Shown: positions 17,312 through 24,980, counted from the first letter of the stretch. The stretch is 64,000 nucleotides of DNA from Verrucomicrobiota bacterium (GCA_004321905.1 SCQF01000041.1:62001-126000), one strand, 5' to 3'. Notes: a model not told the origin generated them from the letters alone. Program-made: numbers and translations.

Positions 17312-17602
17312 ATGAAAAAAATCATCACTTCTGTTTTAGTGGCGCTGGTGCTGCTCGGCAGCACGACCAGCACGCTGGCGATCAACGACAATCGCGGCGG
17401 CTTGATGGGCTTCATTGCCGGTTGTTGCTTCGGTATCCGCGCGGGCGCGGCCTATAACGACGGCAAAGAGATTCACTGGCGCGAATGGGTCGGGCTGGTT
17501 CCCTATCTCAATATCGTTTTCTTCATCTGGAACGGTATTGATGGCGCGAACGGCACGACTTCCAAGGATTACGTCAAGAAATACGGCGCCGCGTTCTATT
17601 GA
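17312..17602 (+). CDS. Small secreted/membrane protein, copy 2 of a tandem pair
   Basis: Same length (96) and architecture as the gene 19 bp before it; most residues outside the leader are identical (RGGLMGFIAGCCFGIR, AYNDGKEIHWREW, DGANG, DYVKKYGA). Differences cluster in the second hydrophobic segment (VGLVPYLNIVFFIWNGI). A recent duplication is likely. A terminator hairpin lies just downstream. Confidence 0.8.
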   Translation: MKKIITSVLVALVLLGSTTSTLAINDNRGGLMGFIAGCCFGIRAGAAYNDGKEIHWREWVGLVPYLNIVFFIWNGIDGANGTTSKDYVKKYGAAFY

Positions 17603-17626
17603 TCGTCCACTGTGGACGCAGTAAGG

Positions 17627-17664
17627 AAAAGATTCCGGGTCATGGTGGCCCGGAATCTTTTTTT
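17627..17664 (+). terminator. Rho-independent terminator
   Basis: AAAAGATTCCGGG - loop TCATGGTGG - CCCGGAATCTTTTTTT. It ends the tandem-pair transcript and shows that the ORF-track start at 17612 for the next gene is too early. Confidence 0.85.
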
Positions 17665-17668
17665 ATGG

Positions 17669-18475
17669 ATGACCCGGAGTCTTGTCATTTTATTGTTCAG
17701 TTGGTTGGTAATGTCTCTGGCGCGTGCCGCTACACCGGCTGACTTGCCGGCAGAGCTATTCACCGAAGGCCGCTGGCAGGACTGTCTGCGTGAGTGTCGG
17801 CGTGCGGTTGTGGAGGCGCCAGCGGAGATCGCGCCACAGGTGCTGGCGGCGGTAGCACAACTCCGGCTCGGCCAGCGTGATTCCAAAACGTTGAAAAATC
17901 TCGCAACACTGGCCAATAACACCAACGCGCTATCTGCGGATTTGCGCGCACTCGCCGCCTTTGAGTTGGGGCGCGTACGCTGGCGGCAAGGCGACGCCAC
18001 CAACGCCTTCATTTGGGCGCGCTCTGCGTTCCGTCAGGCGGAGCAACCAGAGCTTTTTACGCGGAGCGGCTATTTGCTCTCAGAAATTCTGCGGCGGTTT
18101 CCAAGTCTTGGAAAGGACGACGGTGCGCTTTTCCAAACCTTGGAAACCTGCCGTCCGTTATGGACGCCGGAGGTACAACGCGACGTGCTCGGTCCGTCGC
18201 CGCCCAGCGATTCGCTCACGGTGCGCTGGATTGTCACGCTCTATCGCAATGGCGTGCGCCCGGCGTTGGGGAATCGTTGTTCGCTGACGCCGAGTTGTTC
18301 GGAATATTTTTTGCGTGCTGGGCAGCAACATGGCCTGCTGGCGTTCCCCATTGTGGCGGATCGGTTGGTGCGCGAGCCGGGCGTGGTCCAGGCGGCGGAG
18401 TGTCCGGTGCATGTCGGTGAACAATTACGTTATGCTGATCCGCTGGAGCAGCATGATTTCTGGATAAAAAAATGA
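17669..18475 (+). CDS. TPR-like protein fused to a YidD domain
   Basis: Begins MTRSLVILLFSWLVMSLARA, a signal peptide, directly after the terminator. Residues about 25-120 look like two or three TPR helices (GRWQDCLRECRRAVVEAP, ELGRVRWRQGDATNAF). Then a linker made of a family A pair (FPSLGKDDGALFQTLE), and a C-terminal YidD domain: TLYRNGVRPALGNRCSLTPS then CSEYFLRAGQQHG. YidD is normally a free cytoplasmic protein of about 80 residues that helps YidC insert membrane proteins; here it is exported with a TPR module, so the role may differ. The last codons overlap the next start (ATGA). Confidence 0.82.
   Translation: MTRSLVILLFSWLVMSLARAATPADLPAELFTEGRWQDCLRECRRAVVEAPAEIAPQVLAAVAQLRLGQRDSKTLKNLATLANNTNALSADLRALAAFELGRVRWRQGDATNAFIWARSAFRQAEQPELFTRSGYLLSEILRRFPSLGKDDGALFQTLETCRPLWTPEVQRDVLGPSPPSDSLTVRWIVTLYRNGVRPALGNRCSLTPSCSEYFLRAGQQHGLLAFPIVADRLVREPGVVQAAECPVHVGEQLRYADPLEQHDFWIKK
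18098..18146. repeat. Palindrome pair, family A, inside the TPR-YidD gene
   Basis: Cores CCAAGTCTTGG and CCAAACCTTGG, centres 32 bp apart. Translated as FPSLGK and FQTLE, the same frame order as in the sulfatase leaders, and placed in the interdomain linker. Confidence 0.92.
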
Positions 18476-19392
18476 AAAAGAAAACAACCGAATGGGTAGG
18501 GCGGGCACGCCGTGCCCGCCGCGGCGCTCGCGGCGCGAGCGCCCTACCTTGTGCCTTTTTGTGGCTAATAATTCCTTCAGCCTTTGCTGCGACGGATTCG
18601 ACGCAACTTGCGCGGGAACTCGCCGCGGAAAAAGATCATGCGGGCGCGGCGCTGGAATACCGGCGACTGGCTTTGACTATGCCAACGGCCGCCGCGCGCG
18701 GCGGGTATTTTTGGGCATCGGCGTTTGAGTCGCTGCAAGCTGGCGAGGCCACGGCGGCGGATCACATGCTCAACCGTGTTGAAAACGAAACACCCGATCT
18801 GACGAATCCCGTGTTGCTGCTCCGTGCCGATGTGGCGCTGGCCGCGCGGAAATGGGAGGAGGCCGCCTTTTTTGCCGATGGCGTTTTGCAGCGTACGGAT
18901 GCCGCGCGTGAGGAAAAGAATCTGGCCGCGCGCCGGTTGGCGGCGGCGGAGTTGCGCGCGGGCGATGTCGCCGCTGCACGCGCGGGTTTGCAGCGCGCGC
19001 CGGACCCCGCGCCCGCGGCGCTGGCGGCGGTGGAGGGCTATGCTCAAGGGCACGATAAAAAACCGCGGGTGGGTGGCCTGCTCGGCCTTGTTCCGGGGCT
19101 TGGCTATGTGTACGCGGGCGAATGGGCCAACGCCCTGCGTTCGGTGCTTCTGAACAGCCTGTTTATTTTTGGCATGGTCAACACCGCCGAGCACGATGAG
19201 TGGGGCGCGTTTGGCGTCATCAGTTTCTTCGAGGTCACGTGGTATAGCGGGAGCATCTACGGCGGTATAGATGCCAGCCAGCGCTACAACCGTGAGCGGT
19301 TGGACGGAGCGGTGCGCGGTATCAATGGCCCGGCGGGCTTCGCGCCCGATCCGCTCAAGTTGCCGTTGATCTCGTTGCGCTTCAGTTTCTAG
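18472..19392 (+). CDS. Secreted TPR protein with a C-terminal membrane segment
   Basis: 306 residues. A leader, several helix pairs rich in Ala (residues 45-200), and a C-terminal TM2-like hydrophobic part (VGGLLGLVPGLGYVYAGEWA, LNSLFIFGMV). The leader is odd: MKKKTTEW, then VGRARRARRGARGASALP, encoded exactly by the family B repeat at 18495-18548, then a normal hydrophobic core and cleavage site (AFLWLIIPSAFA). The repeat was thus accommodated in the basic n-region. ATGA-coupled to the YidD fusion, so the two probably work together at the envelope. Confidence 0.75.
   Translation: MKKKTTEWVGRARRARRGARGASALPCAFLWLIIPSAFAATDSTQLARELAAEKDHAGAALEYRRLALTMPTAAARGGYFWASAFESLQAGEATAADHMLNRVENETPDLTNPVLLLRADVALAARKWEEAAFFADGVLQRTDAAREEKNLAARRLAAAELRAGDVAAARAGLQRAPDPAPAALAAVEGYAQGHDKKPRVGGLLGLVPGLGYVYAGEWANALRSVLLNSLFIFGMVNTAEHDEWGAFGVISFFEVTWYSGSIYGGIDASQRYNRERLDGAVRGINGPAGFAPDPLKLPLISLRFSF
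18495..18548. repeat. GC-rich inverted repeat, family B, inside a signal peptide
   Basis: GGTAGGGCGGGCAC / GTGCCCGCC plus GCGCTCGC / GCGAGCGC and CCCTACC. Almost the same as the intergenic copy at 7450. Confidence 0.9.
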
Positions 19393-19404
19393 GGCGTAAG
19401 CGTC

Positions 19405-20154
19405 TCAAAAGTTGAAGGCCACGCCCAGTCGTCCGGAGGCACCCGACAAATCCAGTTGCCCGTGGTGCGCATCGCCGCCTTCCTTCAGATCAACCCGCTC
19501 GGCAAAGCGATAGCCGCCGCTGAGGAAAAGGGTCAGCACGGGATTGGGTCGCCATGCCGCACCCGCTTGTAACTGTGCCCATGTAAACGAGGCGTCGTAA
19601 CTGCGGATGGTCGAGGCTTGGCCTTTGGGCGTATCCAACGTTTCGAGCCGCGCTCCGCCGACGCCCGCCGTGGCTTGCGTGAACAGATACCAATGGGTGC
19701 GCTTGACCAACTGATAGTTCACCACCAACGCACCCAAGCCGCTTTGCAGCTCCATGCGTGCGTAGTTGCCGTCCTCCAGTTTGGAATCGCTGGCCAGTAG
19801 CGAGCCAAGTTCCACGCCCAGCCGCAGCTTCGGGTCGATCACATTCCAAAGGATGGTGATATCACCGCCGCTGGCGCGCTTCATGTCCAGCTCGCCGCCG
19901 GTCTTACTGAGGCCATCAGGGTTGACCTTGGCAATTCCGGAACCTTCTGCCGCAACAGATACGCTCATCCGTGTGAAGAAACCTTCGGGTAATGGTTTCC
20001 AGAACTTCGATTCCATTTTTTGGTAGAACAATTGCGCCTCGTCCGGCGTCATCTTGTCCACCGCGTTCAGTAGGTCTTGGGCGCCGACTTCAGCGCGCAG
20101 GCCGCAGGGCAGCAGCACCAAGGTTGCCGCCACTAGCATCATTTTCAATTTCAT
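19405..20154 (-). CDS. Outer-membrane beta-barrel protein
   Basis: 249 residues. Signal peptide MKLKMMLVAATLVLLPCGLRA, a short helical region (LLNAVDKMTPDEAQLFYQKME), then alternating amphipathic strands (RLGVELGSLL, ARMELQSGLGALVVNYQLV, LTLFLSGGYRFA) and a final strand ending in Phe (GRLGVAFNF), the usual outer-membrane barrel ending. Probably a small barrel of 8-10 strands. Its ATG overlaps the stop of the small gene upstream. No substrate can be inferred. Confidence 0.75.
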   Translation of the reverse strand: MKLKMMLVAATLVLLPCGLRAEVGAQDLLNAVDKMTPDEAQLFYQKMESKFWKPLPEGFFTRMSVSVAAEGSGIAKVNPDGLSKTGGELDMKRASGGDITILWNVIDPKLRLGVELGSLLASDSKLEDGNYARMELQSGLGALVVNYQLVKRTHWYLFTQATAGVGGARLETLDTPKGQASTIRSYDASFTWAQLQAGAAWRPNPVLTLFLSGGYRFAERVDLKEGGDAHHGQLDLSGASGRLGVAFNF

Positions 20155-20534
20155 GGTGTTCCTTTCCTTTGATTTGCAAGCGGACGACGAAATTCTGGCA
20201 AACCAATATCACGTACCCAGGCCGCTGGTACGGAACCATGGGGTGGTGTGCCGGCTACGCCCAGTGCGGTGCGTAACCGATAAAGGCCACGCGGCATGCC
20301 GTAGGCACGGGATTGCGCCTGATAGTGTGCCAAGCGATGCAAGGCCGATGGCGAGGAAAAACCGCGTTCCGGCAGCGCCAGATGCAAGGCGATTGCCATG
20401 TCCAGCACACGCGCCCATTCATCGCGATCTGACAATGGGCCGCGTTGGAGACGGTTCCAGATAGTGTGCAGGCGCGGTGGAAAAAACGCCAATTCATACG
20501 CCGCTTGCAGCCGTTCACGTTCGGTCATGGACAT
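20151..20534 (-). CDS. Helical protein following a nucleotidyltransferase-like gene
   Basis: 127 residues, soluble, no signal peptide: MSMTERERLQAAYELAFFPP, helical middle (WARVLDMAIALHLALPERGF), Arg-rich end. It starts 20 bp inside the end of the nucleotidyltransferase-like gene and its stop overlaps the barrel gene. Overlap with a DUF6036-like protein suggests a two-gene module, possibly toxin-antitoxin-like, but no known partner family is recognised. Confidence 0.6.
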   Translation of the reverse strand: MSMTERERLQAAYELAFFPPRLHTIWNRLQRGPLSDRDEWARVLDMAIALHLALPERGFSSPSALHRLAHYQAQSRAYGMPRGLYRLRTALGVAGTPPHGSVPAAWVRDIGLPEFRRPLANQRKGTP

Positions 20535-21069
20535 CCTCCCAGAGCTGCATATCGCGTTGGAGATTTTCCAGGTTTTCCCGCACCAGCGGGTCGCGGCGGA
20601 AGGTCATAGGCAAGCGCTCGGCAGCGGCACGCACGTCATCCCATGAGATGCGGAGCCGGAAACACAATGAACGTACATCGGCTTGATCTGTTTCGTCGTA
20701 GCGGATCAACTTGCTGGCTACAAGCGCGGCGGGCGCTACCGTCCGCACGGTCAGTCGCTGGCCACGCCACAAGACGACATCATCCGGGCCGGGCGGAGGC
20801 AGGCAGAGCCGTTCTATGCCCACCCACTCAATATGTTCGTGTAGCGTTTCCGGCGGCGGATTGATAGGCAAGCCGGCTTTTTCACAAGCACGTCGTAGGG
20901 CCGTCACGTCGCCTTGGCAATAGGGTCCCGCTACGTCCAAGTCGAGGCTCGTTCGGCCTTCTTCGCCCAGCAACATAAAGGCACCCGCACCATAGAGCAC
21001 CATATCTGCGGGTGCGCTCAGGTCTGCATCCACCTTTTCGAGAAAAAGTTCTATGTTTTTTCGATCCAC
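20515..21069 (-). CDS. DUF6036-like nucleotidyltransferase-fold protein
   Basis: About 184 residues from a GTG start (VDRKNIELFLEKVDADL). The segment MVLYGAGAFMLLGEEGRTS then LDLDVAG follows the G[GA]xAxxLxGxxRxTxDxD pattern of nucleotidyltransferase-fold proteins such as DUF6036 and AbiEii; the first Gly of the usual GG is kept and the DxD is LDLD. VAPAALVASKLIRYDETDQADV is the conserved later part. Such proteins often sit in toxin-antitoxin or mobile modules. The upstream 48 codons of the ORF track cross into the divergent larB region and are left out. Confidence 0.6.
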   Translation of the reverse strand: MDRKNIELFLEKVDADLSAPADMVLYGAGAFMLLGEEGRTSLDLDVAGPYCQGDVTALRRACEKAGLPINPPPETLHEHIEWVGIERLCLPPPGPDDVVLWRGQRLTVRTVAPAALVASKLIRYDETDQADVRSLCFRLRISWDDVRAAAERLPMTFRRDPLVRENLENLQRDMQLWEDVHDRT

Positions 21070-21075
21070 GCCGAA

Positions 21076-21103
21076 AGTATAGTCGGCAAACGCCGTCCGA
21101 CAA
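21076..21103 (-). promoter_or_regulatory. Possible sigma-70 promoter of the nucleotidyltransferase gene
   Basis: TTGTCG-16 bp-TATACT on the minus strand, 6 bp before the chosen GTG. The short distance means a leaderless transcript or a start further in. Confidence 0.3.
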
Positions 21104-21160
21104 GATTCGTTTATGCATCTGTGCCTTGACCTGCGGGGCGCGCCGTTGCATCTTTGGCGC

Positions 21161-21904
21161 ATGAAACGCGGGGTATCAACCAACAAAGCGCGCGGCAACG
21201 TTGACGAGCACAATCTGGGCTTTGCACGGCTGGACCTCGCGCGCCATCAACGGTGCGGCGTGCCGGAGGTGATCTACTGCGCCGGTAAGGCGCCCGCGCA
21301 AGTCAGTCATATCATTGCTGCACTGACGAAAATGGGTCACAACGTTTTTGGCACACGCTGCCCGCCGGAGATGTTCACGGCCCTTCGTCAACAACATCCC
21401 CGGTTGGTCTATCACGAGACCGCGCGCGCCATCACGCTGGACATCCAACCGCTCCCGAAGCCTCTCGGCCACGTGGCGGTGATCTGCGCGGGCACCTCCG
21501 ACTTGCCGGTGGCAGAAGAAGCTGCCCTGACCGCCGAGCGCATGGGCGCGGCGGTGGTGCGAATTCATGATGTGGGCGTGGCGGGTTTGCATCGGCTGAT
21601 GCGTCATCTACCGGTGCTGCGTAAGTGCAATGCGATTGTGGCGGTCGCCGGTATGGAAGGCGCGCTGCCGTCCGTCGTCGGCGGATTAATTGACCGTCCG
21701 TTGATTGCCGTGCCGACCAGCGTCGGCTATGGCATGAACCTGCAGGGTGTGGCAACACTACTCGCCATGCTCAATTCGTGTGTGTCGGGCGTCACGGTGG
21801 TCAATGTGGACAACGGCTTCGGTGCGGGTGTGGCCGCGGCAACGATCAACCGACTGGTCGCACAGCAGAAGAAATCACGGAACACACGGAAAACCGCGAA
21901 ATGA
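21161..21904 (+). CDS. larB: LarB, pyridinium-3,5-biscarboxylic acid mononucleotide synthase
   Basis: Carboxylates and hydrolyses nicotinic acid adenine dinucleotide, the first step to the nickel-pincer cofactor of lactate racemase and related enzymes. LGFARLDLARHQRCGVPEVI then YCAGK is the family opening; an AIR-carboxylase-like core follows (ICAGTSDLPVAEEAALTAER, GMEGALPSVVGGL, PTSVGYG, NVDNGFGAGVAAA). Start is uncertain (21113 also possible); 21161 gives 247 residues. The tail SRNTRKTAK is encoded by a family C repeat. The stop overlaps larC (ATGA). Confidence 0.9.
   Translation: MKRGVSTNKARGNVDEHNLGFARLDLARHQRCGVPEVIYCAGKAPAQVSHIIAALTKMGHNVFGTRCPPEMFTALRQQHPRLVYHETARAITLDIQPLPKPLGHVAVICAGTSDLPVAEEAALTAERMGAAVVRIHDVGVAGLHRLMRHLPVLRKCNAIVAVAGMEGALPSVVGGLIDRPLIAVPTSVGYGMNLQGVATLLAMLNSCVSGVTVVNVDNGFGAGVAAATINRLVAQQKKSRNTRKTAK
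21871..21899. repeat. CACGGA-rich repeat, family C, in the 3' end of larB
   Basis: GAAATCACGGAACACACGGA then AAACCGCGA, coding for the last residues of LarB. Confidence 0.6.
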
Positions 21905-23163
21905 AAATTCTACATTTCCAAGGTATTGGCGGTGCGAGCGGCGATATGATGCTGGCCGCGCTCGTGGACCTTGGCGTGGATGCCAGGAAAATCCAGCACC
22001 AACTCGCCACCCTACACCTTGCACCTTTCAAATTGCTGGCACGCACATTTGGGTCACACGGACTCCACGGGGCACAAATTGAGGTGAAGCTGTCAGCGAT
22101 CAGCCATCAGCGTTCAGCCGGACACACAGAACATCGCCACCACGGCCGCTCGTTCCGGGCTATTCGTCGCCTTATCGAATGCAGTCGGTTGCCGGAGGTG
22201 GTGCGCGTCGAGAGCGTTGCCGTTTTTCAGAAACTCGCCGAGGCTGAGGCCAAGATGCACGCCGTGCCGGTGGACGATGTGCATTTCCATGAGATCGGCG
22301 CGGTGGATTCCATCGTGGATATCGTCGGCGCGTGCCTCGCCAAGCACGAACTCGGCGTGGTGCAAGTGGTCGTGGATCCACTGCCACTTGGCAGTGGCAC
22401 AGTGCATTGCGCCCACGGCGTCTATCCCGTGCCCGCGCCAGCCACCCTCGAATTACTGCGCGACTTTCCGATTGCGCCGAACGACGAATCCGGCGAACTG
22501 GTTACGCCGACCGGTGCGGCGTTGCTGATGGCGTGGCGTAATCTTGACCGTGCGCCCGCGGGTTGTCGCATCATCAAGTCCGGTCACGGCTTTGGTCATC
22601 GGCAACTCGAACATCGTCCGAATTTACTGCGCGCTATTCTGCTGGAGACGAATCAAGCCGCAACGGTCACCGACGAAGGCCACGTACTCGAATGCAACCT
22701 GGATGACACGACGCCGGAACTGATCGGCGCGCTGACCACGCAACTACTGGCCGCCGGTGCGCTTGATGTCTGGAGCACCGCGATCCAAATGAAAAAGCAA
22801 CGGCCGGGCGTGCTGCTTTCCGTGCTCTGCCACGTACCGGAAAAACCGGTGCTACTCGATTTGATTTTCCGGGGCAGTACGACCTTCGGTGTCCGCGAAT
22901 ATGCCGTCCAGCGCACCCTGTTGGCGCGTCGCTTGGAAACCGTAACGACGCCGTTCGGCGCCGTGCGCGTGAAAATCGGTGCGTGGCGCGGCTCCGACGT
23001 CACGCGTGCGCCGGAAATGGATGACTGCATCGCGCTGGCGCAAAAAAATGATGTGTCGGTGCGCGCGGTCTACGAGGCGGCGTGCCGTTTTCCAAGCCTT
23101 GGAAAAAAGAAACAGCCGATTTTCCAAGGCTTGGAAAAACGTGTGCGGCGAAAGGCCAAATAA
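21901..23163 (+). CDS. larC: LarC, nickel insertion protein
   Basis: CTP-dependent cyclometallase that inserts nickel into the pincer nucleotide. Opening MKILHFQGIGGASGDMMLAA, HFHEIGAVDSIVDIVG, the PTGAALL segment and NLDDTTPELIG are conserved. In Lactobacillus LarC is made by frameshifting between two frames; here it is a single 420-residue frame. A His-rich linker (HTEHRHHGRS) may help metal handling. The natural end at VRAVYEAAC is followed by a 24-residue tail from a family A pair (FPSLGKKKQPIFQGLEKRV...). LarE is not in the window, so the cofactor pathway is incomplete here. Confidence 0.92.
   Translation: MKILHFQGIGGASGDMMLAALVDLGVDARKIQHQLATLHLAPFKLLARTFGSHGLHGAQIEVKLSAISHQRSAGHTEHRHHGRSFRAIRRLIECSRLPEVVRVESVAVFQKLAEAEAKMHAVPVDDVHFHEIGAVDSIVDIVGACLAKHELGVVQVVVDPLPLGSGTVHCAHGVYPVPAPATLELLRDFPIAPNDESGELVTPTGAALLMAWRNLDRAPAGCRIIKSGHGFGHRQLEHRPNLLRAILLETNQAATVTDEGHVLECNLDDTTPELIGALTTQLLAAGALDVWSTAIQMKKQRPGVLLSVLCHVPEKPVLLDLIFRGSTTFGVREYAVQRTLLARRLETVTTPFGAVRVKIGAWRGSDVTRAPEMDDCIALAQKNDVSVRAVYEAACRFPSLGKKKQPIFQGLEKRVRRKAK
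23088..23139. repeat. Palindrome pair, family A, coding for the LarC tail
   Basis: Cores CCAAGCCTTGG and CCAAGGCTTGG, centres 32 bp apart; frames FPSLGK then FQGLEK. Confidence 0.92.
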
Positions 23164-23166
23164 GCG

Positions 23167-24330
23167 ATGCGTATTTTACTCATAGCGCCGCAGCCGTTCT
23201 ATCAGGAGCGCGGAACGCCCATCGCCGTGGATTTGTTGTTGCGCGTGTTGAGCGCACGCGGCGATGAAGTTCATGTGGCGACATTTCACGAAGGCGCGAA
23301 CGTCAGCTATCCGGGCGTCACGCTACACCGCATCAAGCCGCCGCCGCTGGCGCGTGGCGTGCCGCCGGGTTTCTCACTGAAAAAAATTCTGTGCGACGCC
23401 GCGCTGTTTTTTCTCGTCAACCGGTTGGTCCGCGAAGTGCGGCCGCAAATTATTCACGCGGTGGAGGAGTCGGTGTTCTTCGGTTGGCACCACCAGTTTT
23501 GGCATGGCATCCCCTACATCTATGACATGGATTCCTCGCTGGCGCGGCAATTGGTCGAGTCCAAGCCGATTTTCCAAGGTTTGGGAAAGGTTTTCCAAGG
23601 TTTGGAAAATGCCGCCTGTCGCCATGCGTTGATGGTGATCCCGGTGTGCGATGCGCTCGCCGACATCGCGCGCGCAGCCGGTGCGCCGCGCGTAACATTG
23701 CTGCGCGATATTTCGTTGCTGGAACGTTGGGGTGGCGAAGCTGAGCCGGCGCTGGGCGTGACCAGGCCGGTGTTCATGTACGTCGGCAATTTGGAAAAAT
23801 ATCAGGGCATTGATCTGTTGTTGAATAGCTGGGCGTTAGCTACGAAAAAAAATTCTGCGATGAGTTTGGTGATTGTCGGTGGCGCGGCGACGCACATCGA
23901 AAAATATCGCCAGCGTGCGGCAGAATTGGGTGTGGCGAACAGCGTGCATTTTCTGGGGCCGCGGCCGGTCGGCCGGTTGGCGTCACTGCTGACGCAGGCC
24001 GACGTGCTGCTCTCGCCGCGGACGACGGGCAACAACACGCCGATGAAAATCTATTCCTATCTCGACGCCGGCAAAGCGGTGTTGGCGACGGATTTGCCAA
24101 CCCATACGCAGGTCCTCACCCCGGAGGTCGCACGGTTGGCACCGGCGGAGCCGGTGGCGTTTGGCGCAGCGCTGGCGGAGTTGGCCGGCGATGCTATATT
24201 GCGCGCGCGGCTCGGCGCAGCCGCAAAACGGGAAGCTCAGGCCAAGTACAGTTTCGCCGCGTTCCAGCAGACGCTGCGTGCAGCTTATACGGAAATTGAA
24301 AGCTTAATAACCCAAAGCGAGGCAAAATGA
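23167..24330 (+). CDS. Glycosyltransferase family 4
   Basis: 387 residues. N-terminal GT-B domain begins MRILLIAPQPFYQERGTPIA, and the C-terminal domain has FMYVGNLEKYQGIDLLL, a short-chain VIVGGAATHI, LLSPRTTGNNTPMKIYSYL and LATDLPTH. Sequences of this type occur among sugar transferases for envelope glycans. At residues about 137-150 two palindrome copies in a tighter arrangement encode IFQGLGKVFQGLEN, at a place where homologues have a variable helix. ATGA overlap with the SGNH hydrolase after it; 3 bp after larC. Confidence 0.85.
   Translation: MRILLIAPQPFYQERGTPIAVDLLLRVLSARGDEVHVATFHEGANVSYPGVTLHRIKPPPLARGVPPGFSLKKILCDAALFFLVNRLVREVRPQIIHAVEESVFFGWHHQFWHGIPYIYDMDSSLARQLVESKPIFQGLGKVFQGLENAACRHALMVIPVCDALADIARAAGAPRVTLLRDISLLERWGGEAEPALGVTRPVFMYVGNLEKYQGIDLLLNSWALATKKNSAMSLVIVGGAATHIEKYRQRAAELGVANSVHFLGPRPVGRLASLLTQADVLLSPRTTGNNTPMKIYSYLDAGKAVLATDLPTHTQVLTPEVARLAPAEPVAFGAALAELAGDAILRARLGAAAKREAQAKYSFAAFQQTLRAAYTEIESLITQSEAK
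23570..23609. repeat. Close-set palindrome pair, family A, inside the GT4 gene
   Basis: Cores CCAAGGTTTGG twice, centres 21 bp apart instead of 32, almost abutting. Both are read as FQGL. Confidence 0.9.
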
Positions 24331-24959
24331 AGGCGGTGAGATTTTTCGCGGTTTTATTGTTGTTGGGGCTGATGGGTTGTGGTGGCGGTGATAGCGGCGG
24401 ATCTGCGCCGGCAGATTTTGGCGGCAACCATCCGAACGTGGTGGTCGCGCTCGGCGATAGCATCACGGCGGGCGTGGAGGGTGGCGGTGCGCCGTGGCCA
24501 GCGCGGCTCGCGTCGCTTAGTGGCAAGACGCTGATCAACGCGGGTATTGGCGGACAGGAGAGCGGGGATGGCTTGGCGCGAATCGGCGGCGCGCTGGCAG
24601 CCTATAAGCCCGGCTATATCATCATTGATTTTGGTGCAAACGACGCCATCATGCTGCGCGACACGGACAACACGCTGGCCAATATTCGCGCGATGGTGGG
24701 CATGGCCAAGGCGCACAAGACCGTGCCCATTCTGGCCACGTTGCTGCCGATGATCGGCGAGCACGGGATTTATGATTCCACAGCGCAGCGGATCAGCGCG
24801 GGGATCAGCGCGATTGGGAAATCAGAAGGCGTGACGGTGGTGGACCTCAAGACTGAATTTACCGATCCGGAAAATCAACTGATCTCGGACGGTCTGCATC
24901 CAAGTGATTTGGGGAACCAGATCATTGCCTTGGCACTCAACGATGCGTTGCCGCATTGA
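24327..24959 (+). CDS. SGNH-type esterase lipoprotein
   Basis: 210 residues. Lipobox LMGC follows a hydrophobic leader, so it is a lipoprotein. Catalytic blocks of the SGNH/GDSL family: block I ALGDSITAG (Ser), block II Gly in NAGIGGQ, block III FGANDA (Asn), block V SDGLHPSDLG (Asp, His). Similar to TesA/arylesterase-like hydrolases that remove acyl or acetyl groups. Last gene of the larB-larC-GT4-esterase string, coupled by ATGA. Confidence 0.88.
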   Translation: MKAVRFFAVLLLLGLMGCGGGDSGGSAPADFGGNHPNVVVALGDSITAGVEGGGAPWPARLASLSGKTLINAGIGGQESGDGLARIGGALAAYKPGYIIIDFGANDAIMLRDTDNTLANIRAMVGMAKAHKTVPILATLLPMIGEHGIYDSTAQRISAGISAIGKSEGVTVVDLKTEFTDPENQLISDGLHPSDLGNQIIALALNDALPH

Positions 24960-24960
24960 C

Positions 24961-24980
24961 TTTTTCCAAGGCTTGGAAAA
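24961..24980. repeat. Single family A palindrome
   Basis: A perfect copy with T5/A4 ends immediately after the SGNH-esterase stop, where it could serve as a 3' stem-loop for both converging transcripts. Confidence 0.88.
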
